Source of the DNA: Limisphaerales bacterium
Lineage (GTDB): Bacteria > Verrucomicrobiota > Verrucomicrobiia > Limisphaerales > SXTU01
NCBI GenBank assembly: GCA_009773355.1
Contig: WRPG01000033.1
Location: forward strand, 1-54,829
DNA: 54,829 nucleotides
Direction: 5' to 3'
Shown: in pieces, positions 33,290 to 40,472 of the stretch
How positions within the stretch are numbered: position 1 is the first letter of the stretch
Layout of the letters: each line of letters begins with the position of its first letter
The notes under the pieces: model-generated
The model's input: the letters and a program-made list of their open reading frames with translations, nothing else
The model's database searches: none
What the model was told of the DNA's origin: nothing
Translations under genes and position numbers: made by a program

Positions 33290-33386
33290 TGGGGCGAGGC
33301 TCCCGCCGAGCCGGAGGAAGCAACATTCTCCCGGGCGCTCCGGAGCTTCACGCCTCCCCTCCGGCTCGGCAGGAGCCTCGGCCCAC
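33290..33386. repeat. Palindromic element, family A, intergenic copy
   Basis: The left arm from 33291 (GGGGCGAGGCTCCCGCCGAG) and the right arm ending near 33386 form a near-perfect stem of about 27 base pairs around a loop of about 40 bases. The arms match those of the in-frame element at 482-546. Confidence 0.85.
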
Positions 33387-33448
33387 AGGTCTCAGTGCAC
33401 TCGGAACATCCTTGCCACGCGCCCGGCGAGCCGGAGAATCCGCCGCGC

Positions 33449-34249
33449 ATGAACCGCATTGAAGAACGCTTCGCACGGCTGAAGCGCGATGGGCAGAAAG
33501 CCTTCGTCGTCTATATCGGCGCGGGCGATCCGCACCTCGAAGCCACGCGGCAGCTCGCGCTCGCCTTCGACCGCGCGGGCGTGGACGTGCTTGAACTCGG
33601 CGTGCCCTTCAGCGACCCGCTCGCCGACGGCCTCGTGAACCAGCTCGCCGCCCAGCGCGGCTTGGAGAGCGGCACCACGCCGCCGAAGCTGTTCGAGACC
33701 GTCGCCGCCATCCGACGCGAGTCGCAAATCCCGATTGTCTTCTACGTTTACTTCAACCTCATGCACCGCTGCGGCGTGGAGAAGTTCATCGCCGACATCG
33801 CGCGCGCGGGCGTGGACGGCCTGCTCGTCCTCGACCTGCCGCCCGAGGAGGCCGACACCTACGAGCAGTTGATGCGCAACGCCGGCCTGTGCGCCATCTG
33901 GCTCGTTGCACCGACCACGCCGGACGAACGCATCGCCACCATCGTGAAGCGCGGCACCGGCTTCATCTACTACATCTCGCGCGAGGGCGTGACGGGGATG
34001 CAGGCGAAGGTCGCCGGGAATCTCGCCGACCGCGTTGCGCTCATCCGCAAGCATACGGCGTTGCCCATCGCCATCGGCTTCGGCATCTCGAACCCCGAGC
34101 AGGCGCGGCAAGTCGCCTTCGCGGCGGACGGCGCGGTGGTGGGTAGCGCGGTGGTGAACCAGATTGCGCAGCTCGGCAAATCGCCGGACCTCGTGCCGAA
34201 GCTGGAAGCGTTCGTTAAGTCGCTCGGCGATGGCGTGAAAGCCGCGTAA
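33449..34249 (+). CDS. trpA: Tryptophan synthase alpha subunit
   Basis: TrpA cleaves indole-3-glycerol phosphate to indole and glyceraldehyde 3-phosphate and passes indole to TrpB. The 266 residues fit the family. Catalytic Glu49 (DVLELGVPFSDP) and Asp60 (PLADG) are both present, as are VFYVYFNLMHRCGVEKF, GVDGLLVLDLPPEEADTY, FIYYISREGVTGMQ and AIGFGISNPEQ. trpB and other trp genes are not adjacent, at least not in this window. The ATG at 33449 is the natural start; upstream is repeat DNA. Confidence 0.95.
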   Translation: MNRIEERFARLKRDGQKAFVVYIGAGDPHLEATRQLALAFDRAGVDVLELGVPFSDPLADGLVNQLAAQRGLESGTTPPKLFETVAAIRRESQIPIVFYVYFNLMHRCGVEKFIADIARAGVDGLLVLDLPPEEADTYEQLMRNAGLCAIWLVAPTTPDERIATIVKRGTGFIYYISREGVTGMQAKVAGNLADRVALIRKHTALPIAIGFGISNPEQARQVAFAADGAVVGSAVVNQIAQLGKSPDLVPKLEAFVKSLGDGVKAA

Positions 34250-34263
34250 CTCGGGCTACGCTG

Positions 34264-34334
34264 GCTGACAGAAAGAAGGGGGCAGAAAAAACGGAAGGAG
34301 GGGCTTTTCTTTCTGTCTCCTTCATTCTGTCAGC
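34264..34334. repeat. Palindromic element, family J, after trpA
   Basis: GCTGACAGAAAGAAGG from 34264 pairs with the segment ending at 34334 (CCTTCATTCTGTCAGC). The interior is purine-rich on one side and pyrimidine-rich on the other. It lies 14 bases after the trpA stop and may act as a terminator, but it has no simple T-run after the stem. Confidence 0.75.
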
Positions 34335-34397
34335 AAGTAGCCGCAGTCGCTTTTTCGCGTGCCTTCGGCAGGAGCGGTTCCTATCTTCGCGCCCCTT

Positions 34398-35612
34398 ATG
34401 GCGACCTTGAAACCCTTTGCCGCGCTTCGTCCGAAACCCGAACTCGCCGCGCGCATCTGCGAGCTGCCTTACGACGTGATGTCGTCCGAAGAGGCGCGCG
34501 CGATGGCATCAGGCAATCCGCTCTCCTTCCTCCACGTCTCGAAGCCGGAAATTGATTTGCCGCCGGGCACGGACCTCTACTCGCCCGCCGTGTATGCGAA
34601 GGGGAAGGAGAACTTCGCCAAGCTCATCGCCGACGGCGCGCTGTTTCAGGACAGCCAGCCGTGCTTCTACCTCTACCGGCAGGTCATGGGCGGCCACGCG
34701 CAGACCGGCCTCGTTGCCGCCGCGAGCTGCCAGGAATACCTCGACGGCATCATCAAGAAGCACGAGTTCACCCGGCCCGACAAGGAGGACGACCGCGTGC
34801 GCCACATCGAGACGCTCAACTCGCAGACCGGCCCCGTCTTCCTGACTTACAAGGCCGTCGCGGCGATGGACGAGTTCGTGGCGAAGAAAACTGCCACCGC
34901 GCCGGACGTGGACTTCACCGGCAAGGACGGCGTGAGGCACACCTCATGGAGCGTGCGCGATGCAATGGAAATCCAGTTCATCACGGAGCAGTTCGCGCAG
35001 ATTCCCTTCCTCTACATCGCGGACGGTCATCATCGCAGCGCGGCGGCGGGCAGGGTCTTCACGGCGCGGGCGGGGCAGGGGAGCAGCGGCGGTTTTCTCA
35101 CCGTCACCTTCCCGCACAACCAGATGCAAATCCTGCCCTACAACCGGGTGCTGAAGGATTTGAACGGCCTCACGCCGGAGCAGTTGCTGGCGAAGCTCGA
35201 CGCCATCTTCATCCTCAGCCCGAACGGCGCGCCCAAACCGACCCGCAAGCACGAGCTGGCTCTCTACCTCGGCGGCGAGTGGCGCACGCTGCACGTCCGC
35301 CCGCAGTTTGCGGCGACGACCGACCCCATCGAGCGCCTCGACGTGACGCTGCTCCAGAACTTCGTGCTCGATCCGATTTTCGGCATCACCGACCCACGCA
35401 CGAGCAAGCGCATCAACTTCGTCGGTGGCATCCGCGGCACGGCGGAGTTGGAGAAGCTGGTGAACAGCGGCGAATACGCCTGCGCCTTCTCGATGTTCCC
35501 GACAAGCATCGTGGACTTGATGGAGATCGCCGACGCGGGCGGCATCATGCCCCCGAAGAGCACCTGGTTCGAGCCGAAGCTCCGCGACGCGATGTTCTGC
35601 CACATGATTTGA
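34398..35612 (+). CDS. DUF1015 family protein
   Basis: This 404-residue soluble protein matches the DUF1015 pattern: PFAALRPKPELAARICELPY with PYDVMSSEEARAMA, NPLSFLHVSKPEIDLPPG, FYLYRQVMGGHAQTGLVAAA, HEFTRPDKEDDRVRHIETLN, FLYIADGHHRSAAAGRVF and ILPYNRVLKDLNG. The ADGHHR segment resembles the ParB-like nucleotide-binding signature. The function is unknown. Start ATG 34398 (MATLKPFAALRPKP) matches the family N-terminus. Confidence 0.88.
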   Translation: MATLKPFAALRPKPELAARICELPYDVMSSEEARAMASGNPLSFLHVSKPEIDLPPGTDLYSPAVYAKGKENFAKLIADGALFQDSQPCFYLYRQVMGGHAQTGLVAAASCQEYLDGIIKKHEFTRPDKEDDRVRHIETLNSQTGPVFLTYKAVAAMDEFVAKKTATAPDVDFTGKDGVRHTSWSVRDAMEIQFITEQFAQIPFLYIADGHHRSAAAGRVFTARAGQGSSGGFLTVTFPHNQMQILPYNRVLKDLNGLTPEQLLAKLDAIFILSPNGAPKPTRKHELALYLGGEWRTLHVRPQFAATTDPIERLDVTLLQNFVLDPIFGITDPRTSKRINFVGGIRGTAELEKLVNSGEYACAFSMFPTSIVDLMEIADAGGIMPPKSTWFEPKLRDAMFCHMI

Positions 35613-35743
35613 GGGAAGGCGTAAAACGTAATGCGTAATGCGTAAGTGGAGGGATGCGTCCAGCCATTCCCTTCCCTGCTACGACACGGTCGAACTGTTC
35701 GAATCTTCCAAGGCAATCCTTCCGCCTACAGTGAAAACCCGGT

Positions 35744-35772
35744 TTGACCGGCGGCCAGTAACCCGGTAAATA
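35744..35772 (+). promoter_or_regulatory. Possible sigma70-like promoter upstream of brnT
   Basis: TTGACC at 35744-35749 and TAAATA at 35767-35772 are spaced by 17 bases, 54 bases before the brnT start. The -10 element is a weak match. The rest of the 213-base spacer (35613-35825) shows only a short direct repeat (TAATGCG twice, near 35630) and no gene. Confidence 0.25.
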
Positions 35773-35825
35773 CATTGTCGTGACACCGCAAAGGCTTTGG
35801 ACATACAGCGCAAACCGGATGGTTT

Positions 35826-36119
35826 ATGGACTTTGACTGGAACAATCCTTCGTTCACGCCGGGCGGCGAGCTGACGCAGCAGGACATCGAAGAGTCCTTC
35901 GAGGATGCGTTTGTGGTGCGGCTGCTGCCGGACTCGGCGCGCTTCGCCGGGCAGGCGCGGTATTTCAATCTGGGCCGGTCGGCGCGCGGGGTGGGTGTGT
36001 TCAGTTTGTATCGGACGAACGGGAAACAGGTGCGGGTGATTTACGCGCGGGAGTTCTTGCAGGAAGAGCAGTTCTTCTACAAGCGGCGGGTGACGCAGTT
36101 GCTGGATCAACGTGATTGA
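35826..36119 (+). CDS. BrnT-like toxin of a type II toxin-antitoxin system
   Basis: This 97-residue protein has the BrnT layout: MDFDWNNPSFTPGG at the N-terminus, ESFEDAFVVRLLPDSARFAG, ARYFNLGRSARGVGVFSLYR and VRVIYAREFLQEEQFFYKRR at the C-terminus. BrnT is a RelE-like ribonuclease that inhibits translation. The next gene, 2 bases away, encodes a CopG-like protein, the BrnA arrangement with the toxin first. Known BrnTA pairs repress their own promoter through BrnA. Confidence 0.72.
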   Translation: MDFDWNNPSFTPGGELTQQDIEESFEDAFVVRLLPDSARFAGQARYFNLGRSARGVGVFSLYRTNGKQVRVIYAREFLQEEQFFYKRRVTQLLDQRD

Positions 36120-36121
36120 GC

Positions 36122-36406
36122 ATGACAGCCATTTCCAACTGGGATGCGGTGCCGGCCTTTCAGAGCGAGGTCGAGGAGGCGGACTATTGGAAGGAGCACC
36201 GGCTGGAGATGCGGCTGATGGACTCGGCGGTGGTGGCGGGCGCGGAATCCACGGAGTCGGTGACTGTGACGCTGCGGATGGACCCGCGGATGCTCTCGCG
36301 CATCAAGCGCCTCGCGCGGTCACGCTATCTGAACTACCAGAGCATGGTGAAGCAGTGGTTGAGCGAACGGATGGAACAGGAAATTCGGGATCGAGGCATG
36401 AAATGA
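36122..36406 (+). CDS. BrnA/CopG-like antitoxin
   Basis: This 94-residue protein starts with a toxin-binding-type segment (EEADYWKEHRLEMRL) and ends in a ribbon-helix-helix: TVTLRMDPRMLSRIKRLARS, then YLNYQSMVKQWLSERMEQEI. This matches the CopG_antitoxin family that pairs with BrnT toxins. The start is ATG 36122 (a TTG at 36116 is less likely). Its stop codon overlaps the start of the following prepilin gene (ATGA at 36403-36406), which is odd for a toxin-antitoxin operon. Confidence 0.72.
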   Translation: MTAISNWDAVPAFQSEVEEADYWKEHRLEMRLMDSAVVAGAESTESVTVTLRMDPRMLSRIKRLARSRYLNYQSMVKQWLSERMEQEIRDRGMK

Positions 36407-37077
36407 AGACCCTGGCGAACAACATGAAAGCTGCGCGGCGCGAACAGGCGTTCACCTTGGTGGAACTGCTGACGGTCATCTCCATCATCGGCGTGATTGC
36501 GGCGCTGGTCGTGGCGGTGCTGCCGGCAGCCAAGCGCAAGAAGGACGAGGCGGCGGTGAAGGCGATCCATGCGAAGCTGGTGACGCAGATCGAGGATTAC
36601 AAGAAGCAGTTCGGCACGTATCCGCCCGATAACGCCGCCGTCGCCGCCAACACGCCTTACTGGAATCCGCTGGCTTACGAGCTGGGCGGGACGCGGCGCT
36701 CGGGTGTCAACTTCGTCTCCGAGCTGGATCCCACACACACCGTCACGACCGTCGGCCCGGCACAGGTGAATTCTTATTTCGGGCTGGCTGGCTTTGTGAA
36801 CGCCAGCGCGAACGCCACCACCCGGGCCAAGTCGTTCCTCGGTGCGGTCGGCGGCTCAGGCCAGAACGCCACTTACCTCTACCTGACCAACGGCGTGCCG
36901 GGCATGCCGGCGGTCATGGTGCTCCAAGTGCCGGCTGAACATCCGTCTGGCGGGGCCAACGTCTGGCGCTACCGCGCCTACCCGGTCAACGGGCACAATC
37001 CGAAGAGCTTCGATCTCTGGGCGGAATACGGCAAGACCGGCAGCGGCCGCACCAACATCCACGGCAACTGGCGATAG
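36403..37077 (+). CDS. Prepilin-like protein
   Basis: This 224-residue exported protein has a short basic leader ending EQA, then FTLVELLTVISIIGVIAALV, a type IV prepilin helix, and a globular domain with IEDYKKQFGTYPPDN and AYPVNGHNPKSFDLWAEYG. The C-terminus resembles major pseudopilins of the GspG type. Its first ATG overlaps the brnA stop; an ATG at 36424 (MKAARREQAFTLVEL) is a plausible alternative. It is the first of five prepilin-type genes leading into the large cassette protein. Confidence 0.85.
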   Translation: MKTLANNMKAARREQAFTLVELLTVISIIGVIAALVVAVLPAAKRKKDEAAVKAIHAKLVTQIEDYKKQFGTYPPDNAAVAANTPYWNPLAYELGGTRRSGVNFVSELDPTHTVTTVGPAQVNSYFGLAGFVNASANATTRAKSFLGAVGGSGQNATYLYLTNGVPGMPAVMVLQVPAEHPSGGANVWRYRAYPVNGHNPKSFDLWAEYGKTGSGRTNIHGNWR

Positions 37078-37092
37078 ATTTTTTACCCGAAC

Positions 37093-37890
37093 ATGAAACA
37101 CCATCCTCATCGCACCCCGAACCGCAACCTCCGCCAGGCCATGTCGCTCATCGAGCTGCTGGTGGTCATCAGCATCATTGGCGTGCTGGCCGGCCTCCTC
37201 CTGCCCGCCGTCGGCAATGTGAAGAAGAAGGCCCGCGTGGTGCAGGCCCAGAAGGACATGGCGGACATGAAGGGCGCGATCAGCGTCTATCAGCATGATT
37301 ACAGCCGGCTGCCGGCTTCCAGCGCGCCGGTCGCGCCGGACACGACCCCCAGTGCATCCATGCTGGGCACCGATTTCACCTACGGCACCACCGGCACGGG
37401 CTACGGGACGAATGTCTATAACAACAACAACGTCGCCGTTGCTGGCAACAACTACCAGGCCGGGAACGCAGAGTTGATGGTCATTCTCACCGCTTCGACC
37501 TTCGCTGGCTACACCCCGCATTCCTCCGTGCAGAGTGACCGGCGTAACCCGCGCAAGATCGGCTATTTCAACGCCAAGTCCTCCGGGGCCAGCGGCGCGA
37601 CCGCCGGCAAGGGCCTGGGGACGGACGGGGTGATGCGTGACCCGTGGGGCAACCCTTACATCGTCGCGCTGGACCTCAATTACGATGGGTGGGTCTCGAA
37701 CTCGGTTTACAACGGCAACACCGTCAATGGCTTCAACACTGGTTTGGCACGACAGGGTGTGGCAGGATCGAGCACTTGGGCTTTGAAGGATTCGGTGATG
37801 ATCTTCTCTTTTGGCGCGGACGGGATGTTTGCGACGACGAACGCCGCCAACCTCGATCCCAACAAGGACAATGTCCTGAGCTGGAAGTGA
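37093..37890 (+). CDS. GspG-like pseudopilin
   Basis: This 265-residue protein has a leader ending RQA, then [20 protein letters not shown]. Position +1 is Met rather than Phe. The C-terminal part has DGVMRDPWGNPYIVALDLNY and FGADGMFATTNAANLDPNKD, resembling the calcium-binding DPWGxPY and DGxxG region of major pseudopilins such as GspG. It follows the previous prepilin by 15 bases. Confidence 0.85.
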   Translation: MKHHPHRTPNRNLRQAMSLIELLVVISIIGVLAGLLLPAVGNVKKKARVVQAQKDMADMKGAISVYQHDYSRLPASSAPVAPDTTPSASMLGTDFTYGTTGTGYGTNVYNNNNVAVAGNNYQAGNAELMVILTASTFAGYTPHSSVQSDRRNPRKIGYFNAKSSGASGATAGKGLGTDGVMRDPWGNPYIVALDLNYDGWVSNSVYNGNTVNGFNTGLARQGVAGSSTWALKDSVMIFSFGADGMFATTNAANLDPNKDNVLSWK

Positions 37891-37894
37891 GTTT

Positions 37895-38953
37895 ATGAAC
37901 TGCCCCTGGCACAACCTCGACCGACGCGGCGACCCCGGCGCGGGCGGAGCGCGGCCTTCAGGCCGCAGGGATGTCCCATGCGAGGCTGGCTTGCTGTTGT
38001 CTGAAGGCCGCGCCCCGCGCGCTTCGTGCCGGGCCTTCACGCTCGTCGAGATGCTCGTGGTGCTGGGCATCATTGGCATCCTCGCGGCGATGACGCTGCC
38101 GTCCTTCAAGAACGCGGGGAAGGGCAACGTGACCGAGTCCGCCACGCGGCAGTTGATGGACGACCTGGCGTTGGCGCGGCTCAAGGCCATGAGCCAGCGC
38201 AGCAAGGTGTATGTGGTGTTCGCGCCGGACCTCAACTTTTTCTTTGGTGCCAATACGCTGTCAGCGAACACCTCCAACTATCTGACCACCAACATCGCCG
38301 CGAACAACCTGGTGGGCGGGCAACTGACCTCCTATGCGCTGTATTCACCGCGGATGGTCGGTGAGCAGCCGGGGCAGAGCACGCCGCGCTACCTCTCGGA
38401 GTGGCATTCCCTGCCTGACGGGGCATTCATCCCGGCGGGGGCATTTCGGAACGGGGGGCTGTTCCACAATGCCTTCGGCGGGATGGCGGCCCCGTTGACC
38501 AACCAGCAGATACTGCTCGATGACACTTACGTGAGCAACCAGCAGATCCCTCTGCCCTTCATCGGCTTCGACGAGTCGGGCCGTCTCTTTCGCCGCACGA
38601 CGAACATCGCGCTGCCGATTGTCGAGGGCAGCGTGATGCACCCCAAGGATTCCACCGGGCAGACCAACCTCGTCATGAACACCGACGCGGTGGAGACCGC
38701 GCAGCCCATCGCGCTCAATGGCATCGTGGCTGGCATCGAGTATCTGGTGCTGGGGCCGTTGGGCAGCTGGGTCAACTACCCGCCGGGCGGCCCGGCCTAT
38801 GCCGTGGGCCAGACCTTCGTCGGCCTGCCCGCGCCGCCGGCCAACCGCGTCAACTACACGCCCAGCGGCAACGCCCGCGTGGTGCAGCTCTACGGCCTGC
38901 GCCTGGACTGGGTCACCGGCCGGGCCAAGGCCATCCGCCCTGAACTGCAATGA
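37895..38953 (+). CDS. Pseudopilin (GspH/Verru_Chthon D-like) with repeat in the leader
   Basis: This 352-residue protein carries FTLVEMLVVLGIIGILAAMT, a prepilin helix, then LMDDLALARLKAMSQRSKVY, typical of GspH-type minor pseudopilins and of Verru_Chthon cassette protein D. The leader is about 46 residues, much longer than usual, because residues of about 15-42 (GARPSGRRDVPCEAG and following) come from a palindrome at 37938-38020. It lies 4 bases after the previous gene and overlaps the next by four. The cassette assignment rests on my memory of the family pattern. Confidence 0.78.
   Translation: MNCPWHNLDRRGDPGAGGARPSGRRDVPCEAGLLLSEGRAPRASCRAFTLVEMLVVLGIIGILAAMTLPSFKNAGKGNVTESATRQLMDDLALARLKAMSQRSKVYVVFAPDLNFFFGANTLSANTSNYLTTNIAANNLVGGQLTSYALYSPRMVGEQPGQSTPRYLSEWHSLPDGAFIPAGAFRNGGLFHNAFGGMAAPLTNQQILLDDTYVSNQQIPLPFIGFDESGRLFRRTTNIALPIVEGSVMHPKDSTGQTNLVMNTDAVETAQPIALNGIVAGIEYLVLGPLGSWVNYPPGGPAYAVGQTFVGLPAPPANRVNYTPSGNARVVQLYGLRLDWVTGRAKAIRPELQ
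37938..38020. repeat. Palindromic element, family F, in frame inside a prepilin leader
   Basis: The left arm (37938-37966, containing GGAGCGCGGCCTTCAGGC) pairs with the right arm (38000-38020, containing CTGAAGGCCGCGCCCCGCG) with small mismatches. The frame is open through it, directly before the cleavage site. Confidence 0.78.
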
Positions 38954-39636
38954 ACTTGCCCCGCCATGCCACGCCGGTTTGCCCGCGCCGCCCGACGCGC
39001 GCCTTCACCATGGTGGAGGTCGCCCTGAGCCTGGCGATCGTGGCCTTTGCGATGGTCGCCATCATCGGCGTGATGCCGGCGGGCTTGAATGTGCAGAAGG
39101 AGAACCGCGAGGACACGATCATCTCGCAGGACGCGGCGGTGATCCTGGAGGCCATCCGCGGCGGCAACGCCAGCTCGAACCTCACCTCCCTCACCGCCGG
39201 CGTGTTGCAGATGAACGGCCTCACCCCGTCCTACGTGCTGGCCGGCGCCCCGACGCCGCTGGACATCATCCGCCGCCTGAGCATCCCCCGCTGGGACACG
39301 AGCATGACCACCAACTTTGTCCAGGCCCATTTCCGCGCCATGAGCGGCAACCTCGGGGACACGGCCTCGACGGGGGCGATGGCCTTCAGCTACGTGGTGA
39401 CCGCCGAGGTGACGAACTACGCCCCCAACCCCTACAACCCGACGGGCTACCAGCTCACCAACAATCTTTACGAGGTGAAGCTCACCTTCCAGTGGCCGGT
39501 GTATGACGGCGGGGCGGGCGTGTTCCCCACCCGTGTCGGCGACAAGCGGCTGGTGGTGCGCACCTTCGTCAGCGGGCAGCTCGTCCGGGAGACCAACGGC
39601 TACAACTTCCTGGGCGTCACTTACGTCGGCCAATGA
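38950..39636 (+). CDS. Pseudopilin (GspI/Verru_Chthon B-like)
   Basis: This 228-residue protein has a leader ending TRA, then FTMVEVALSLAIVAFAMVAI, a helix of the GspI type (MxEVLxALAI pattern). A globular part follows with QDAAVILEAIRGGN and the C-terminal RLVVRTFVSGQLVRETNGYN. Start ATG overlaps the previous stop (38950-38953). It is best matched to Verru_Chthon cassette protein B, a Verrucomicrobiota-specific GspI relative. Confidence 0.8.
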   Translation: MNLPRHATPVCPRRPTRAFTMVEVALSLAIVAFAMVAIIGVMPAGLNVQKENREDTIISQDAAVILEAIRGGNASSNLTSLTAGVLQMNGLTPSYVLAGAPTPLDIIRRLSIPRWDTSMTTNFVQAHFRAMSGNLGDTASTGAMAFSYVVTAEVTNYAPNPYNPTGYQLTNNLYEVKLTFQWPVYDGGAGVFPTRVGDKRLVVRTFVSGQLVRETNGYNFLGVTYVGQ

Positions 39637-40472
39637 ACCTGCGCCTCCATCCCCTTGCCCATGAGCCGGCCCGGCGGCGGCCGGCCGTCGGCGCGCGGGC
39701 CGTGACCATCCTCGAGCTGCTGGTGGCGGTGAGCCTCATCTCCTTCATCATCCTGGCGCTCTACCAGATGTTCGACCAGACGCAGACGCAGATGCGCCGG
39801 ACGGTGCGCGAGGTGGACAAGTTCGAGTCCGGGCGCGCGGCGGCGGAGCTGCTCAAGCGCGACGTGGCCCAGATGGTCGCCGGGAACTCTCCGCTCGGCG
39901 CGGCGGCGGTCAACTTCTTCGCCGGCACCACCGTCGGCACCATCAACTGGTCCGGCGGCGCGTTTGCCATGACCAACGGCGGCAACACGGTGCTCGCCGG
40001 CATCCTGCAGGAGGCCTACTTCCTGTCCTTCGATCCGGCGGCGACGCCGACCAACTGGTCGCCCGTCGCGTATCGCGTGGCCAGCAGCACGAATGCGGCG
40101 GCGGTGGCCACCTTTGGCCTGGGCACGCTCTACCGGTGGACGACCAACGCCAACCGCTTCTCCCCCAACCTGCAAAATGTCTTCTTCAGCAATCCGCCGA
40201 CGAACTTCTTCCAGCGCGTCGTGGACAACGTCGTCCACTTCCGCGTCACGGCCATCACCAACGGCGCGCCCGTGCCCAGCGGCGGCTATCTGACCAACAC
40301 CGTCCTGCCCTCGCATGTCGAGATCGAGCTGGCCTACGTGGACTCCCGGACCGCCGACCGCGCGCGCGCGCTGCTCCCGAACACCAACGCGATCCGCGCC
40401 ATCCTCTCCACCAACGTGAACAGCGTCCACCTCTTCCGCCTCCAGATCCCCATCCGCGCCGGCCAGCAATGA
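39633..40472 (+). CDS. Pseudopilin (GspJ/Verru_Chthon C-like)
   Basis: This 279-residue protein has a leader ending ARA, then VTILELLVAVSLISFIILAL, followed by YQMFDQTQTQMRRTVREVD and GRAAAELLKRDVAQMVAGN, a pattern of GspJ-type minor pseudopilins. Position +1 is Val rather than Phe. Its ATG overlaps the previous stop, and its own stop overlaps the next start, so the three genes from 38950 to 45205 are translationally coupled. It probably corresponds to Verru_Chthon cassette protein C. Confidence 0.8.
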   Translation: MNLRLHPLAHEPARRRPAVGARAVTILELLVAVSLISFIILALYQMFDQTQTQMRRTVREVDKFESGRAAAELLKRDVAQMVAGNSPLGAAAVNFFAGTTVGTINWSGGAFAMTNGGNTVLAGILQEAYFLSFDPAATPTNWSPVAYRVASSTNAAAVATFGLGTLYRWTTNANRFSPNLQNVFFSNPPTNFFQRVVDNVVHFRVTAITNGAPVPSGGYLTNTVLPSHVEIELAYVDSRTADRARALLPNTNAIRAILSTNVNSVHLFRLQIPIRAGQQ

